Source: Camelimonas lactis
GTDB taxonomy: Bacteria; Pseudomonadota; Alphaproteobacteria; Rhizobiales; Beijerinckiaceae
Direction of reading: 5' to 3'
NCBI RefSeq assembly: GCF_004342915.1
Contig: NZ_SLWL01000001.1
Location: 496,001-560,000 of the forward strand
DNA: 64,000 nt
Shown here: positions 56,077 through 64,000 of the stretch, one piece after another
How positions within the stretch are numbered: position 1 is the stretch's first letter
Layout of the letters: each line of letters opens with the position of its first letter
The notes under the pieces: generated by a model
What the model was told of the DNA's origin: nothing
Seen by the model: the letters and a program-made list of their open reading frames with translations, nothing else
Database searches by the model: none
Position numbers and translations under genes: made by a program

Positions 56077-57447
56077 TTATTTCAGCGTGCTGTTCACCCA
56101 GACCGTGGTGCGATCGAGGGCGATGGCGAGGCGCGCGAACAGCAGATCGATCTCCGACTCCGTGATGATCAGCGGCGGGCACAGGGCCATGGAATCGCCA
56201 AGGCTGCGGGCGATCAGCCCTTCCTCCGCCGCATAGCGCGTGAACATGGCGCCGACGCCGGCCTTTGCCGGGAAAGCGGTTTTCGTCGCCCGGTCCGCCA
56301 CCAGCTCCAGGGCCCCCATGAGCCCCATGCCCCGGGCTTCGCCGACGAGGGGATGCTCGGTGAATTCGCGCAGGCGCTGCTGGAACAGGGGCGCGACCTT
56401 GCGCACATGGCCGACGATGTCGTCGCGCTCATAAATCTCGATGGTTTTCAGCGCCACGGCGGCCGCCACCGGATGCCCGGAATAGGTGAAGCCGTGGTAG
56501 AAGGCGCCGTTCTTGCGGCTTTCGTCAACCATCGCCTGATACATGCGTTCGGGGATCAGCACGGCGCTGATCGGCATGTAGGCGGCGGAAAGCGCCTTGG
56601 CCAGCGACATGCTGACCGGCCGCATGCCCAGCGCCTGCGAGCCGAACATCTCGCCAAGGCGCCCGAAGCCGCAGATCACCTCATCGGCGATCATGTAAAC
56701 GTCATGGCGGTCGAGCACCGCCTGGATTTTCTCGAAATAGCCGGCGGGCGGAACGATCACGCCGCCGGCCCCCATCACCGGTTCGGCGATGAAGGCGGCC
56801 ACGGTGTCCGGCCCCTCGCGCAGGATCATCTCCTCCAGCTCATTGGCCAGGCGGGTGGCGAAATCTTCCTCGCTCTCGCCTTCAAGGGCGTAGCGGTAAT
56901 GGTGCGGGCAGGCGGTGTGCAGGATGCCGGCGATGGGCAGGTCGAAATCGGCGTGGTTGCCGGGCAGGCCGGTCAGCGAGGCGCTGGCGATGGTGACGCC
57001 GTGGTAGGCGCGCTGACGGCTGATGATCTTCTTCTTGTTGGGGCGGCCAAGCGCATTGTTCATGTACCAGACCAGCTTGATCTGGGTGTCGTTGGCTTCT
57101 GAGCCGGAATTGCAGAAAAACACCCGCGAAACCGGGATCGGCGCCATGTCCTTGAGTTTTTCCGCCAGAGCGATGGCCGGGTCGTGGCTGCGGCCGGCGA
57201 ACAGGTGATTGAACGGCAGGCGCGCCATCTGCTCGCGCGCCGCTTCGACCAGTTCGGCGTTGCTGAAGCCCAGAGAGGCGCACCACAGGCCGGACATGCC
57301 TTCCAGATAGGGCTTGCCGGCGCTGTCATAGACATAGACGCCATCGCCGCGCTCCATCACCACCGGCCCCTGGTCGGGCAAGGTCGCCAGATTGGCGTAA
57401 GGGTGGGCGATGGTCGCCAGATCGCGGGCGGCGTAATTGTCGGTCAT
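56077..57447 (-). CDS. class III aminotransferase (beta-alanine/putrescine-pyruvate type)
   Basis: 456 residues from the ATG reading MTDNYAARDLATIAHPYAN, with GGAAGGGAG a few bases upstream; upstream in-frame starts as far as 57708 are rejected. PLP-enzyme features: SGLWCASLGFSN, FFCNSGSEANDTQIKLVW, DEVICGFGRLGEMFG with the PLP-nitrogen Asp, and the Schiff-base lysine in SLAKALSAAYMPI. The overall pattern fits aspartate-aminotransferase-family class III enzymes that use pyruvate with omega-amino acids, diamines or taurine. It lies upstream of no operon partner; an amidase gene 375 bases further has the same direction. Confidence 0.92.
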   Translation of the reverse strand: MTDNYAARDLATIAHPYANLATLPDQGPVVMERGDGVYVYDSAGKPYLEGMSGLWCASLGFSNAELVEAAREQMARLPFNHLFAGRSHDPAIALAEKLKDMAPIPVSRVFFCNSGSEANDTQIKLVWYMNNALGRPNKKKIISRQRAYHGVTIASASLTGLPGNHADFDLPIAGILHTACPHHYRYALEGESEEDFATRLANELEEMILREGPDTVAAFIAEPVMGAGGVIVPPAGYFEKIQAVLDRHDVYMIADEVICGFGRLGEMFGSQALGMRPVSMSLAKALSAAYMPISAVLIPERMYQAMVDESRKNGAFYHGFTYSGHPVAAAVALKTIEIYERDDIVGHVRKVAPLFQQRLREFTEHPLVGEARGMGLMGALELVADRATKTAFPAKAGVGAMFTRYAAEEGLIARSLGDSMALCPPLIITESEIDLLFARLAIALDRTTVWVNSTLK

Positions 57448-57822
57448 GCGGCTCCCTTCCCTGTATGGACTGGCCACCGGCTGCAGGGCCAGACTTTGTT
57501 GCAGTCTGCCACAGTTCTTGCCGGAGGCCATGATCCCTGGACGCGCGGATGATCGCGCCGTTTCCGTTCGGGACCGCCGGGACGGAGGCGGGAGCGGAAG
57601 AAGCCCTTGGGTCGGGAGGCGCGCCCTGGTTTCTCCCGGGTGCGTCATGCCCGCGCCAGCCGCGCCCATCCACGCGCCTGCCGCCGGGCCAGGCGCGGCC
57701 CATTGCAACGCGGGCGTTTTCGCGGATGGCGGGAGCGCCCAGCCATGACGGATGGGCGGAGGCGGGCAGGGAAGCCGCCGTGATGGACGCGGCGTGGTTT
57801 TTCTGACGCCTTCAGGCGCGTT
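57448..57822. other. 375-base gap, no gene seen
   Basis: Lies between the aminotransferase start and the amidase stop, both on the minus strand. A short hairpin CGCCT-TC-AGGCG sits near 57810-57821 after a T-run on the plus strand, so it does not look like a terminator of the amidase. No other signal is recognised. Confidence 0.4.
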
Positions 57823-59277
57823 TCACCACGCCATGGGCGGCGCGCGAAAACCACCGTTCAGCTGTTCCAGCATGCCGGCGACGGCGATAGTGGTGCGGTC
57901 GGCGCCCTCCGCGCCGACAATCTGCACGCCGGCGGGCAACGCCCCGTCGCCCTGGGGGATGGGCGCGACCGTCGCCGGCAGATGGGCCACGGTGGCGAGG
58001 GCCGCCCAGTGCAACAGGTTGAAGTAGGGCGCCTGGACGCCGTCGCCCATGTCGATGCGGCGGCCGTGAATGTCCTTGCCGTGGTCGTGGGCGATGGCGG
58101 TGACCGAGGCCGGCGGCATCAGCACGACGTCATAATTCTCGAAGAAGCGGCTCCAGGCCTGCTTCAGCTTCTCGCGACGGGCCACAAGCTCCTGCCATTC
58201 GGCGGCGCCGAGGCCGGCGGCCCGGCATTGCTGGGCCTGGTGGCTGTGATCGTCAGCGGCAAACGCGGCGGCGTTGTCGGCGAGGCGCTGGCGCGCCTTT
58301 TCCGGCACGGCGGAGAGGGCGATGGCGTGGTTCATCAGCGCGTAGACCTCGAACGCCTCGAAGAAGCTGAAATCCGGCCGGGCGTTTTCATCAACGATTG
58401 CCCCTGCGTCAGCGAGGCTGCGGGCGGCGCTCGCCACCGCTCCCGCCACCGCGGCGGACACCGGCGCTTCGGCCTCATTCAGCCACACGGCGACGCGCAG
58501 GCCCTCGGGCGTGGCGCGGCGCGGCGGCTCCAGCCGGGCCAGCGCGCCATCGGGTGAATCAGAGCCGGCGGTCAGCGACAGGATCAGGTCGAGGTCGGCG
58601 GCCGAGCGGGCGATGGGGCCGCCGACGCCAAGGTCCGGGTTATGGTTGGTGGTCCCGGGCGCCGGCGGAATGTGGCCGCGCATGGGGACGAGGTCCCAGG
58701 TGGATTTGTGGCCGAACAGGCCGCAGCAATGGGCCGGCCAGCGGATCGAGCCGCCAATGTCCGAGCCCCACTCAAACGACGACATGCCGGTGGCGGTGGC
58801 CGCCGCGGCGCCGCCCGACGAACCGCCGGGGCTGCGGGCGACGTCCCACGGGTTGTTGGTGGTTCCGTAGACGGCGTTGAAGGCCTGCCAGTCGCTGGTG
58901 AAGGCCGGGACGTTGCTCTTGCCGAAAATCACCGCGCCGGCATTGCGCAACCGGGCGATGGCGGCGGCGTCTTCCTGCGGCACGTAATCCTTCAGCGGCG
59001 GCGCGCCCGCGGTGGCGGGCATGCCTTTGACAGCGAACGAATCCTTGATGGTGACCGGCAGCCCATCGAGCGGCAGCGCCTTGCCGGCGGCGCGGCGGGC
59101 GTCGCTGGCGCGGGCGGCGGCGCGGGCGCCTTCCACATCCATGGCGACCACGGCGTTGAGCGCCGGGTTGAGCGCGGTCACGCGCGCCAGGGCCTGTTCG
59201 AGCAGGTCAACCGCCGTGATCTCGCCACGCGCCAGCGCCGCGAGCTGGTCACTGGCGGATTGTGTCAGCAGATCCAT
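57823..59277 (-). CDS. amidase signature family hydrolase
   Basis: 484 residues. The Ser-cisSer-Lys catalytic triad of the family is intact: lysine in LPVTIKDSFAVKG, the cis-serine in SPGGSSGGAAAATATGM, and the nucleophile serine in SDIGGSIRWPAH. The first 70 residues form the usual helical start (EITAVDLLEQALARVTALNP). Such enzymes hydrolyse amides, including aryl amides and, in GatA, glutamine; no gatB or gatC is near, so a stand-alone amidase is likely. Substrate unknown. The ATG start is not ambiguous within 30 codons. Confidence 0.93.
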   Translation of the reverse strand: MDLLTQSASDQLAALARGEITAVDLLEQALARVTALNPALNAVVAMDVEGARAAARASDARRAAGKALPLDGLPVTIKDSFAVKGMPATAGAPPLKDYVPQEDAAAIARLRNAGAVIFGKSNVPAFTSDWQAFNAVYGTTNNPWDVARSPGGSSGGAAAATATGMSSFEWGSDIGGSIRWPAHCCGLFGHKSTWDLVPMRGHIPPAPGTTNHNPDLGVGGPIARSAADLDLILSLTAGSDSPDGALARLEPPRRATPEGLRVAVWLNEAEAPVSAAVAGAVASAARSLADAGAIVDENARPDFSFFEAFEVYALMNHAIALSAVPEKARQRLADNAAAFAADDHSHQAQQCRAAGLGAAEWQELVARREKLKQAWSRFFENYDVVLMPPASVTAIAHDHGKDIHGRRIDMGDGVQAPYFNLLHWAALATVAHLPATVAPIPQGDGALPAGVQIVGAEGADRTTIAVAGMLEQLNGGFRAPPMAW

Positions 59278-59436
59278 GGCGTATTCCCCCTTGCCGCATC
59301 GTTCACTACTGCCCGCGCGCTGGCAGGCGGCGCTATCGATACATTCATGGGGAATTTGCGCAACTGTTTGCGACGCCGGCCCCGGAGCGCGCGGCGCCTT
59401 CAGAAGGCGCGCGCCATGAACAGGTCCGCAGGCGGT

Positions 59437-59919
59437 TTACGGGGCCGCGTCGCCGTCAAGCGCGGCGCGCCAGGCGCGCTGGATGCGATCAAGGGCGGCG
59501 ATGTCGGCTGCGGGGAGGCGGCCGAGGGTGCGGTTTACATAAGCGCGCTGGATGGCGAGGCCGCGGGCGACCACGTCGCGCCCGCTGTCCGTGAGGTAAA
59601 GGGCGTGGCTGCGCCGGTCGCCAGGCAGGGGGCGCCGCTCGGCGAAGCCGCCGCGCACCAGGCGGTCGACCAGGCCGGAGACGTTGCCCTTGGTGACGTA
59701 CAGGCGGTCGGCCAGTTCCTGCTGGCTGAGCCCCTCGCACTCCGACAGGGTGGAGAGCACGTCGAACTGCGGCACCGACAGGGCGATGTCGCGCAACTCC
59801 GCCGTGATCGCGGCGTACAGCCGCCGGTTCAGCCGGACGAAGCGCAGCCAGACCTTCATGACGTCCGCCGTCTCGTCCGGGCCCGCCGCGCCGGGAAGCG
59901 GTTCGATTGACGCGTTCAA
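59437..59919 (-). CDS. MarR-family transcriptional regulator
   Basis: 160 residues from TTG 59919, chosen because GGAGG is 5 bases upstream; ATG at residue 21 is an alternative. The winged helix-turn-helix covers about 60-110: FDVLSTLSECEGLSQQELAD, LYVTKGNVSGLVDRL and the wing RRPLPGDRRSHALYLT. A dimerisation helix pair frames it. It is divergent from the acyl-CoA ligase gene and most likely regulates it in response to an aromatic or acyl ligand. Confidence 0.92.
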   Translation of the reverse strand: MNASIEPLPGAAGPDETADVMKVWLRFVRLNRRLYAAITAELRDIALSVPQFDVLSTLSECEGLSQQELADRLYVTKGNVSGLVDRLVRGGFAERRPLPGDRRSHALYLTDSGRDVVARGLAIQRAYVNRTLGRLPAADIAALDRIQRAWRAALDGDAAP

Positions 59920-59990
59920 TATCGCCTCCAGGTCCTGCCATGCGACAACGCCGCGACCGGCGCTGTCCGCCGGCTTCTTATCAGCACACA

Positions 59991-60006
59991 GGTTCAGATA
60001 TAAACC
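59991..60006. promoter_or_regulatory. candidate MarR operator/promoter between marR-like gene and ligase gene
   Basis: GGTT (59991-59994) and AACC (60003-60006) flank CAGATATA, overlapping a TATAAA-like -10 element. It lies midway in the 186-base divergent gap, where a MarR dimer site is expected. The arms are short, so this is tentative. Confidence 0.3.
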
Positions 60007-60105
60007 ATTGCAATCGGGCGCGCCTGAACGATGATCGGCGCTGGCGAACGCGAACGGAACCTGTGGCGGGCGCGCGACCGGAAGAATGGGAACGGGAGGA
60101 CGAAC

Positions 60106-61734
60106 GTGCTGGGTCTGATGCAGGATTGGCCGCTGTTGATACACCGGATCATCGATCATGCGGCGATACAACATGCGAACCGGGAGGTGATCACGCGTTC
60201 CATCGAGGGGCCGTTTCATACGACGACCTATGCGGACATGCGCGCCCGCTCGCTGAAGGTGGCGAAGCGCCTCGCGAAGGAGGGCGTGAACCAGGGCGAC
60301 CGCATCGCCACCCTTGCCTGGAACACCTGGCGGCACATGGAGGTGTGGTACGGCGTGACCGGGGTCGGCGCGGTTTATCACACGCTCAACCCGCGTCTGT
60401 TCGAGGACCAGCTCATCTATATCGCCAATCACGCCGAAGACCGGCTGATGTTTCTCGATCTTACCTTCGTCGATCTGATGGAGAAGTTGCAGGACCGCCT
60501 GCCGACCGTGCAGCGCTATATCGTGCTGACCGACGCCGCCCACATGCCGCAGACCAGCCTGCGCGGCGCGGTCGCCTATGAGGACTGGATCAACGAAGTT
60601 GATGACGACTTCGCCTGGGTCACCGTCGACGAAAACGCGGCGGCCGGCATGTGCTACACCTCCGGCACCACCGGCAACCCCAAGGGCGTGGTGTACTCCC
60701 ACCGCTCCAACGTGCTGCACGCCATGATGTGCGTGGCGCCGGACGCCATTGGCCTGTCTTCGCGCGATACGGTGCTGCCGATCGTGCCGATGTTCCACGC
60801 CAACAGCTGGTCGCTGGCGTTCTCCGGCCCGATGTCCGGCGCGCGCATGGTGATGCCGGGCATGAAGCTGGACGGCGCCTCGGTGTATGAGTTGCTGGAG
60901 CACGGCAAGGTGACCATCACCGCCGCGGTGCCAACGGTCTGGCTGATGCTGCTGCAATACATGGAGGCGAATGACCTGCGGCCCACCACCCTGGAGCGGG
61001 TGGTGATTGGCGGCTCTGCCTGCCCGCGCTCGATGATCGCGGCGTTCGAGAGCCGCTACGGGATCTCGGTCCGTCATGCCTGGGGCATGACCGAGATGAG
61101 CCCGATTGGCAGCAGCGGCGTGGTCAAGCCGGATTATGGCGACCTCGACCAGGAGGCGCTGTTCGACCTGAAGGTGAAACAGGGCGCGGCGCCGTTTGGC
61201 GTGGAGATGAAGATCACCAACGACGCCGGCGAGGCGTTGCCCTGGGACGGCAAGACCTTCGGCCGGCTGAAGACCCGTGGCCCGGCGGTGGCCCGCGCCT
61301 ACTTCCGCAACGAGGGCGGCGAGATTCTCGACGCGGACGGGTTTTTCGACACCGGCGACGTGGCGACCATCGATCCTTATGGCGCCATGCAGATCACCGA
61401 CAGGGCCAAGGACGTCATCAAGTCTGGCGGCGAGTGGATTTCTTCCATCGACATCGAAAACCTGGCGGTCGGCCACCCTGACGTCGCCGAGGCGGCGGTG
61501 ATTGGCGTCGCCCATCCCAAATGGGATGAGCGGCCGCTGCTGGTGATCGTGCGCAAGGAAGGGCGGACGCCGGACAAGGCCGGCATCCTGGCCTGGATGG
61601 ACGGCAAGATCGCCAAATGGTGGATGCCTGACGACGTGGTGTTCGTGGAGCAGATCCCACACACCGCCACCGGCAAGATCCAGAAAATGGAGTTGCGCGA
61701 GCAGTTCGCCAACTATCGCCTGCCCACGGCCTGA
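60106..61734 (+). CDS. acyl-CoA ligase, long/medium-chain FadD3/DmdB-like
   Basis: 542 residues from GTG 60106, with GGGAGGA five bases upstream; a start at 60031 would add an atypical basic leader. An AMP-forming ligase: P-loop-like motif [16 protein letters not shown], the adenylate block [23 protein letters not shown], then [14 protein letters not shown] and the catalytic lysine at the end in [12 protein letters not shown]. The N-terminus [20 protein letters not shown] resembles medium-chain and 3-methylthiopropionate-CoA ligases (DmdB-like). It should activate a carboxylic acid with ATP and CoA. A divergent MarR gene likely controls it. Confidence 0.93.
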   Translation: MLGLMQDWPLLIHRIIDHAAIQHANREVITRSIEGPFHTTTYADMRARSLKVAKRLAKEGVNQGDRIATLAWNTWRHMEVWYGVTGVGAVYHTLNPRLFEDQLIYIANHAEDRLMFLDLTFVDLMEKLQDRLPTVQRYIVLTDAAHMPQTSLRGAVAYEDWINEVDDDFAWVTVDENAAAGMCYTSGTTGNPKGVVYSHRSNVLHAMMCVAPDAIGLSSRDTVLPIVPMFHANSWSLAFSGPMSGARMVMPGMKLDGASVYELLEHGKVTITAAVPTVWLMLLQYMEANDLRPTTLERVVIGGSACPRSMIAAFESRYGISVRHAWGMTEMSPIGSSGVVKPDYGDLDQEALFDLKVKQGAAPFGVEMKITNDAGEALPWDGKTFGRLKTRGPAVARAYFRNEGGEILDADGFFDTGDVATIDPYGAMQITDRAKDVIKSGGEWISSIDIENLAVGHPDVAEAAVIGVAHPKWDERPLLVIVRKEGRTPDKAGILAWMDGKIAKWWMPDDVVFVEQIPHTATGKIQKMELREQFANYRLPTA

Positions 61735-61985
61735 CAACAGCGCGCGCCGGCGTAACCGGATCGGGCCGCGCGCGCGACCCGTCGCGGATTGGCGCGGGGC
61801 GGCGTTGCCCCGCGCTGGCTGTTGACAGGCGCCGGGCGGCGCGGTCACCCTGCAGGATGCTTCGTGAGCCGGCATTTCGCGGAGCGCCTCCCGGCTGCCT
61901 CATGTGTCCCAGGCGCTGGCGTAAAAATGGCGCGGCCTGGGCTGGACCGGCGTGGGCGGATGTTCGTGGCAATGGAGAGAGCAGC

Positions 61986-62753
61986 TTGAAGCGGATGCGT
62001 CTGACGGAATCGCGGACGCGCGCGGGCGGGTTTTCGCCAAAACTCGCCTGGTTTGGCCTGTTCGTCACGATTGGCGGTGTTCTCACGGCGCAATTTGGCG
62101 AGGTGGGGCCGTGGCCGGTGATCGCCGTGATCTGCGCCGGCTGGGCGTTGTCGGCCATCGCCCTGCTGCTGGCGATCATCGGGCTGGTCGTGGTGTGGCG
62201 GCAGGGTTTGCGGGGCGGCGTCGCGGCAATGCACGGCCTCGTCGTCAGCTGCCTGGCGCTGGCCTGGCCAGCGATTCTGGCGGGGCAGATTTGGCGCGCG
62301 CCCGATCAGACGGACATTTCAACCGATACATTCTCGCCGCCTGCCTTCGCCACGACGGCCGGGGCCGTGGCCGGTCGCGGCGGCCTGATCCCGCCCCTGG
62401 CCCCGCCAGTTCAACGCCCTTCGCAGGATCAGGCGCGTCTGATGGCCCTGCCGCTGTTCCTGGACCAGCAGCCGGCCGAGGCGCTGAAGGCGGCGGAAAC
62501 GGCGGCGCGCACACTCGGCTGGACGCTGACGGACATTGCCGGGGCGCCGGATGGCGGCGGCCAGTTCGAGGCTGTCGCCAGAAGCGACCTGCTGCGGTTT
62601 CCCCAGTACGTGGCCGTGCGGGTGCGGCCGACGGCGGATGGCGCGCAGCTGGATGTGCGGGTGCTGTCGGTGTTCGGTCGCTACAGCCCAGGCTCCGGGG
62701 TGCAGCGGATACTGAATCTGCATGAGGCGGTGCAGGCCGTCGATGAGGGATAG
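61986..62753 (+). CDS. DUF1499 membrane protein
   Basis: 255 residues from TTG 61986, preceded by GGAGAG; ATG 61995 is an alternative. Three membrane helices at about 17-115 (FGLFVTIGGVLTAQF, VIAVICAGWALSAIALLLAI, GLVVSCLALAWPAI) are followed by a Pro/Ala linker and a soluble DUF1499 domain ([20 protein letters not shown], then RSDLLRFPQYVAVRVR). Function unknown; relatives are often found near metallo-beta-lactamase-fold or acyl-CoA ligase genes. It follows the ligase gene with a 251-base gap that holds no recognised gene. Confidence 0.85.
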   Translation: MKRMRLTESRTRAGGFSPKLAWFGLFVTIGGVLTAQFGEVGPWPVIAVICAGWALSAIALLLAIIGLVVVWRQGLRGGVAAMHGLVVSCLALAWPAILAGQIWRAPDQTDISTDTFSPPAFATTAGAVAGRGGLIPPLAPPVQRPSQDQARLMALPLFLDQQPAEALKAAETAARTLGWTLTDIAGAPDGGGQFEAVARSDLLRFPQYVAVRVRPTADGAQLDVRVLSVFGRYSPGSGVQRILNLHEAVQAVDEG

Positions 62754-63028
62754 CGCCAGACCGCGAAGATGCGCGAAGGTGCGGCGGACTTCCGGCGACA
62801 TGCAAAATTGCGGCAAGCCCGGGTTCATTGGCCAGAACGCCGCCACGCCAGTTGCGGGAGTGGGCCTGCGGCTGGCCAGGTGGGGTCGCTGGGCGAGCGT
62901 GGCGGATCTGCGCGGGCCGGCGCGGCTTTTGGCAAGGCGCGGCTTGGCGTGAAGCGCGATCCTGGGAGGAGGATGCGCCTTCTGGAGGCGCGCCCTGCTG
63001 AAGATATGCGGCCCGGGGCGGGCGCCGG

Positions 63029-63955
63029 TCAGGGGGCCGGGCGATAGCGGCCCTTGAGCTTCGGCGGCCCGTTGGTGACGACCTTGCCGCGGTTGGTCAG
63101 GTCTTCCAGGTGGGCGAACACCGACAGACCAGCGGCGCCGACCAGTTCCGGCGGCAGCCCATCGTAAAGGCGCGGGACGATCTGGTCGATGGTTTCATCC
63201 CCTTCGGTCAACCGCGCCAGGATGGCGTTTTCCCGCTGGCGGCGGTGGACGAGCAGGCCACGGACCAGCCGCTGCGGATCGGCGATCGGCGCGCCATGCC
63301 CTGGCCAGTAGACACTCTCCGTGCGTCCGCGCAATTTCTCCAGCGAGGCCATGTAGTCGGACATGGAGCCGTCGGGCGGCGCCACGATGGTGGTTGACCA
63401 GCCCATGACGTGGTCCCCGGAAAACAGGCCATTCTCTTCCGGCAGGGCGAAGGCCAGATGGTTGAGACAGTGGCCGGGGGTTTCAACTGCGGTCAGTGTC
63501 CAGCCTGGTCCTGAAATGGAATCGCCTTCGGCCAGAATGATATCCGGCGCGTAATCCAGATCAGCGCTGGCGTCGAGGCTGGCGCCTTCACCCTCGCCCA
63601 GGGGGCGGGAAGGGCGGTGGGGGCCGCAGCCGGCCAGACGGGCGCCAGTGGCCGCAACCAGCGGCGCAGCGCCCGGCGAATGATCCTTGTGCGTATGGGT
63701 GATCACCACATCGGTAATGGTCTCACCCTGGGTTGCGCCAAGAATGGCCTGAAGGTGCGCATCGTTCACCGGGCCTGGATCAATGACAGCGACGCGCCCA
63801 CGCCCGACGATATAGGTGTTGGTGCCCCGGAAGGTGTATGGGCCCGGGTTGTCCACGAGAATGCGCCGGACCAGCGGGCTGAGTTCCATGGCGACGCCCG
63901 CAGGAACATCGAATTCCTTGATGAAAGGCGCTTCCCCTGACGTCTGTTGAGCCAT
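63029..63955 (-). CDS. metallo-beta-lactamase-fold hydrolase, LACTB2-like
   Basis: 308 residues. The zinc motif H-x-H-x-D-H is present in VVITHTHKDHSPG, with further ligands in VETPGHCLNHLAF (His), FSGDHVMGWS (Asp) and WPGHGAPIADP (His). The C-terminal winged-helix region (AAGLSVFAHLEDLTNRGKV) matches the LACTB2/beta-lactamase-like 2 group. Relatives are hydrolases of thioesters or ribonucleases; the substrate here is unknown. GGGAGAGA lies about 7 bases upstream of the ATG. It converges with the DUF1499 gene across 275 bases without recognised features. Confidence 0.93.
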   Translation of the reverse strand: MAQQTSGEAPFIKEFDVPAGVAMELSPLVRRILVDNPGPYTFRGTNTYIVGRGRVAVIDPGPVNDAHLQAILGATQGETITDVVITHTHKDHSPGAAPLVAATGARLAGCGPHRPSRPLGEGEGASLDASADLDYAPDIILAEGDSISGPGWTLTAVETPGHCLNHLAFALPEENGLFSGDHVMGWSTTIVAPPDGSMSDYMASLEKLRGRTESVYWPGHGAPIADPQRLVRGLLVHRRQRENAILARLTEGDETIDQIVPRLYDGLPPELVGAAGLSVFAHLEDLTNRGKVVTNGPPKLKGRYRPAP

Positions 63956-64000
63956 CTCGCTGTCTCTCCCGGAGCACGTCGCCAGATATGGCTGGCGACG

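Noticed and set aside
59901-59912. GGTTCGATTG resembling a tRNA T-loop
   Set aside because: It is inside the marR-like gene; no acceptor or anticodon stems can be paired around it.

Overview
The window is GC-rich chromosomal DNA of an alphaproteobacterium, most likely of the order Hyphomicrobiales (Rhizobiales). The pointers are a MucR/Ros-type regulator, a TIGR02301 family protein, an RT0821/Lpp0805 surface lipoprotein, an xseB-dxs-tlyA operon, and a recognisable though dispersed rhizobial set of fabI, histidine phosphatase, aroC, ribB, pdxH and a DnaJ-like gene. No rRNA, tRNA, CRISPR array, transposase, integrase or prophage was found. Genus cannot be assigned from the sequence alone.

Layout. 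1-10 kb: a methyltransferase cut by the window edge, glyQ-glyS with a terminator, a corA-ATPase pair, a GNAT acetyltransferase, an acyl-CoA dehydrogenase and a Sua5-type tRNA t6A gene. 10-20 kb: wrbA divergent from a LysR regulator, a YhdH-type oxidoreductase, mucR behind a strikingly AT-rich leader, a SleB-like cell-wall hydrolase, ppdK, and a DUF883/holin-like membrane pair. 20-34 kb: a long minus-strand group (DUF2339, xseB, dxs, tlyA, a TrmA/RlmD-type RNA methyltransferase, an FAD-linked oxidase), then HD hydrolase, tag and ygfZ divergent from a dihydroorotase-like gene. 34-36 kb: an accessory patch with two tandem, unrecognised paralogues that share promoter and N-terminus but not C-terminus. 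36-48 kb: an L,D-transpeptidase, a histone-deacetylase-like enzyme, PaiB, a ROK-fold protein with permuted motif order, ribB, aroC, a 1358-residue Pls-type single-module nonribosomal peptide synthetase, a histidine phosphatase and fabI. 48-64 kb: kup, a gene-poor kilobase, small secreted or hypothetical genes, NUDIX, pdxH, a DnaJ-like gene, an aminotransferase, an amidase, MarR divergent from an acyl-CoA ligase, DUF1499 and a metallo-beta-lactamase-fold hydrolase.

Most of the window is core metabolism: translation (glyQS, Sua5, TlyA, RNA methylase), isoprenoid, fatty-acid, riboflavin, chorismate and B6 synthesis, K+ and Mg2+ transport. The unusual content is the Pls-type synthetase (a candidate homopoly-amino-acid system), the tandem shared-head paralogues, the permuted ROK protein, sequence-level losses of key residues in MucR, RibB and the dihydroorotase, and a recurring habit of 15-base tandem repeats in four separate places. 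All calls come from reading the sequence; no database search was run.
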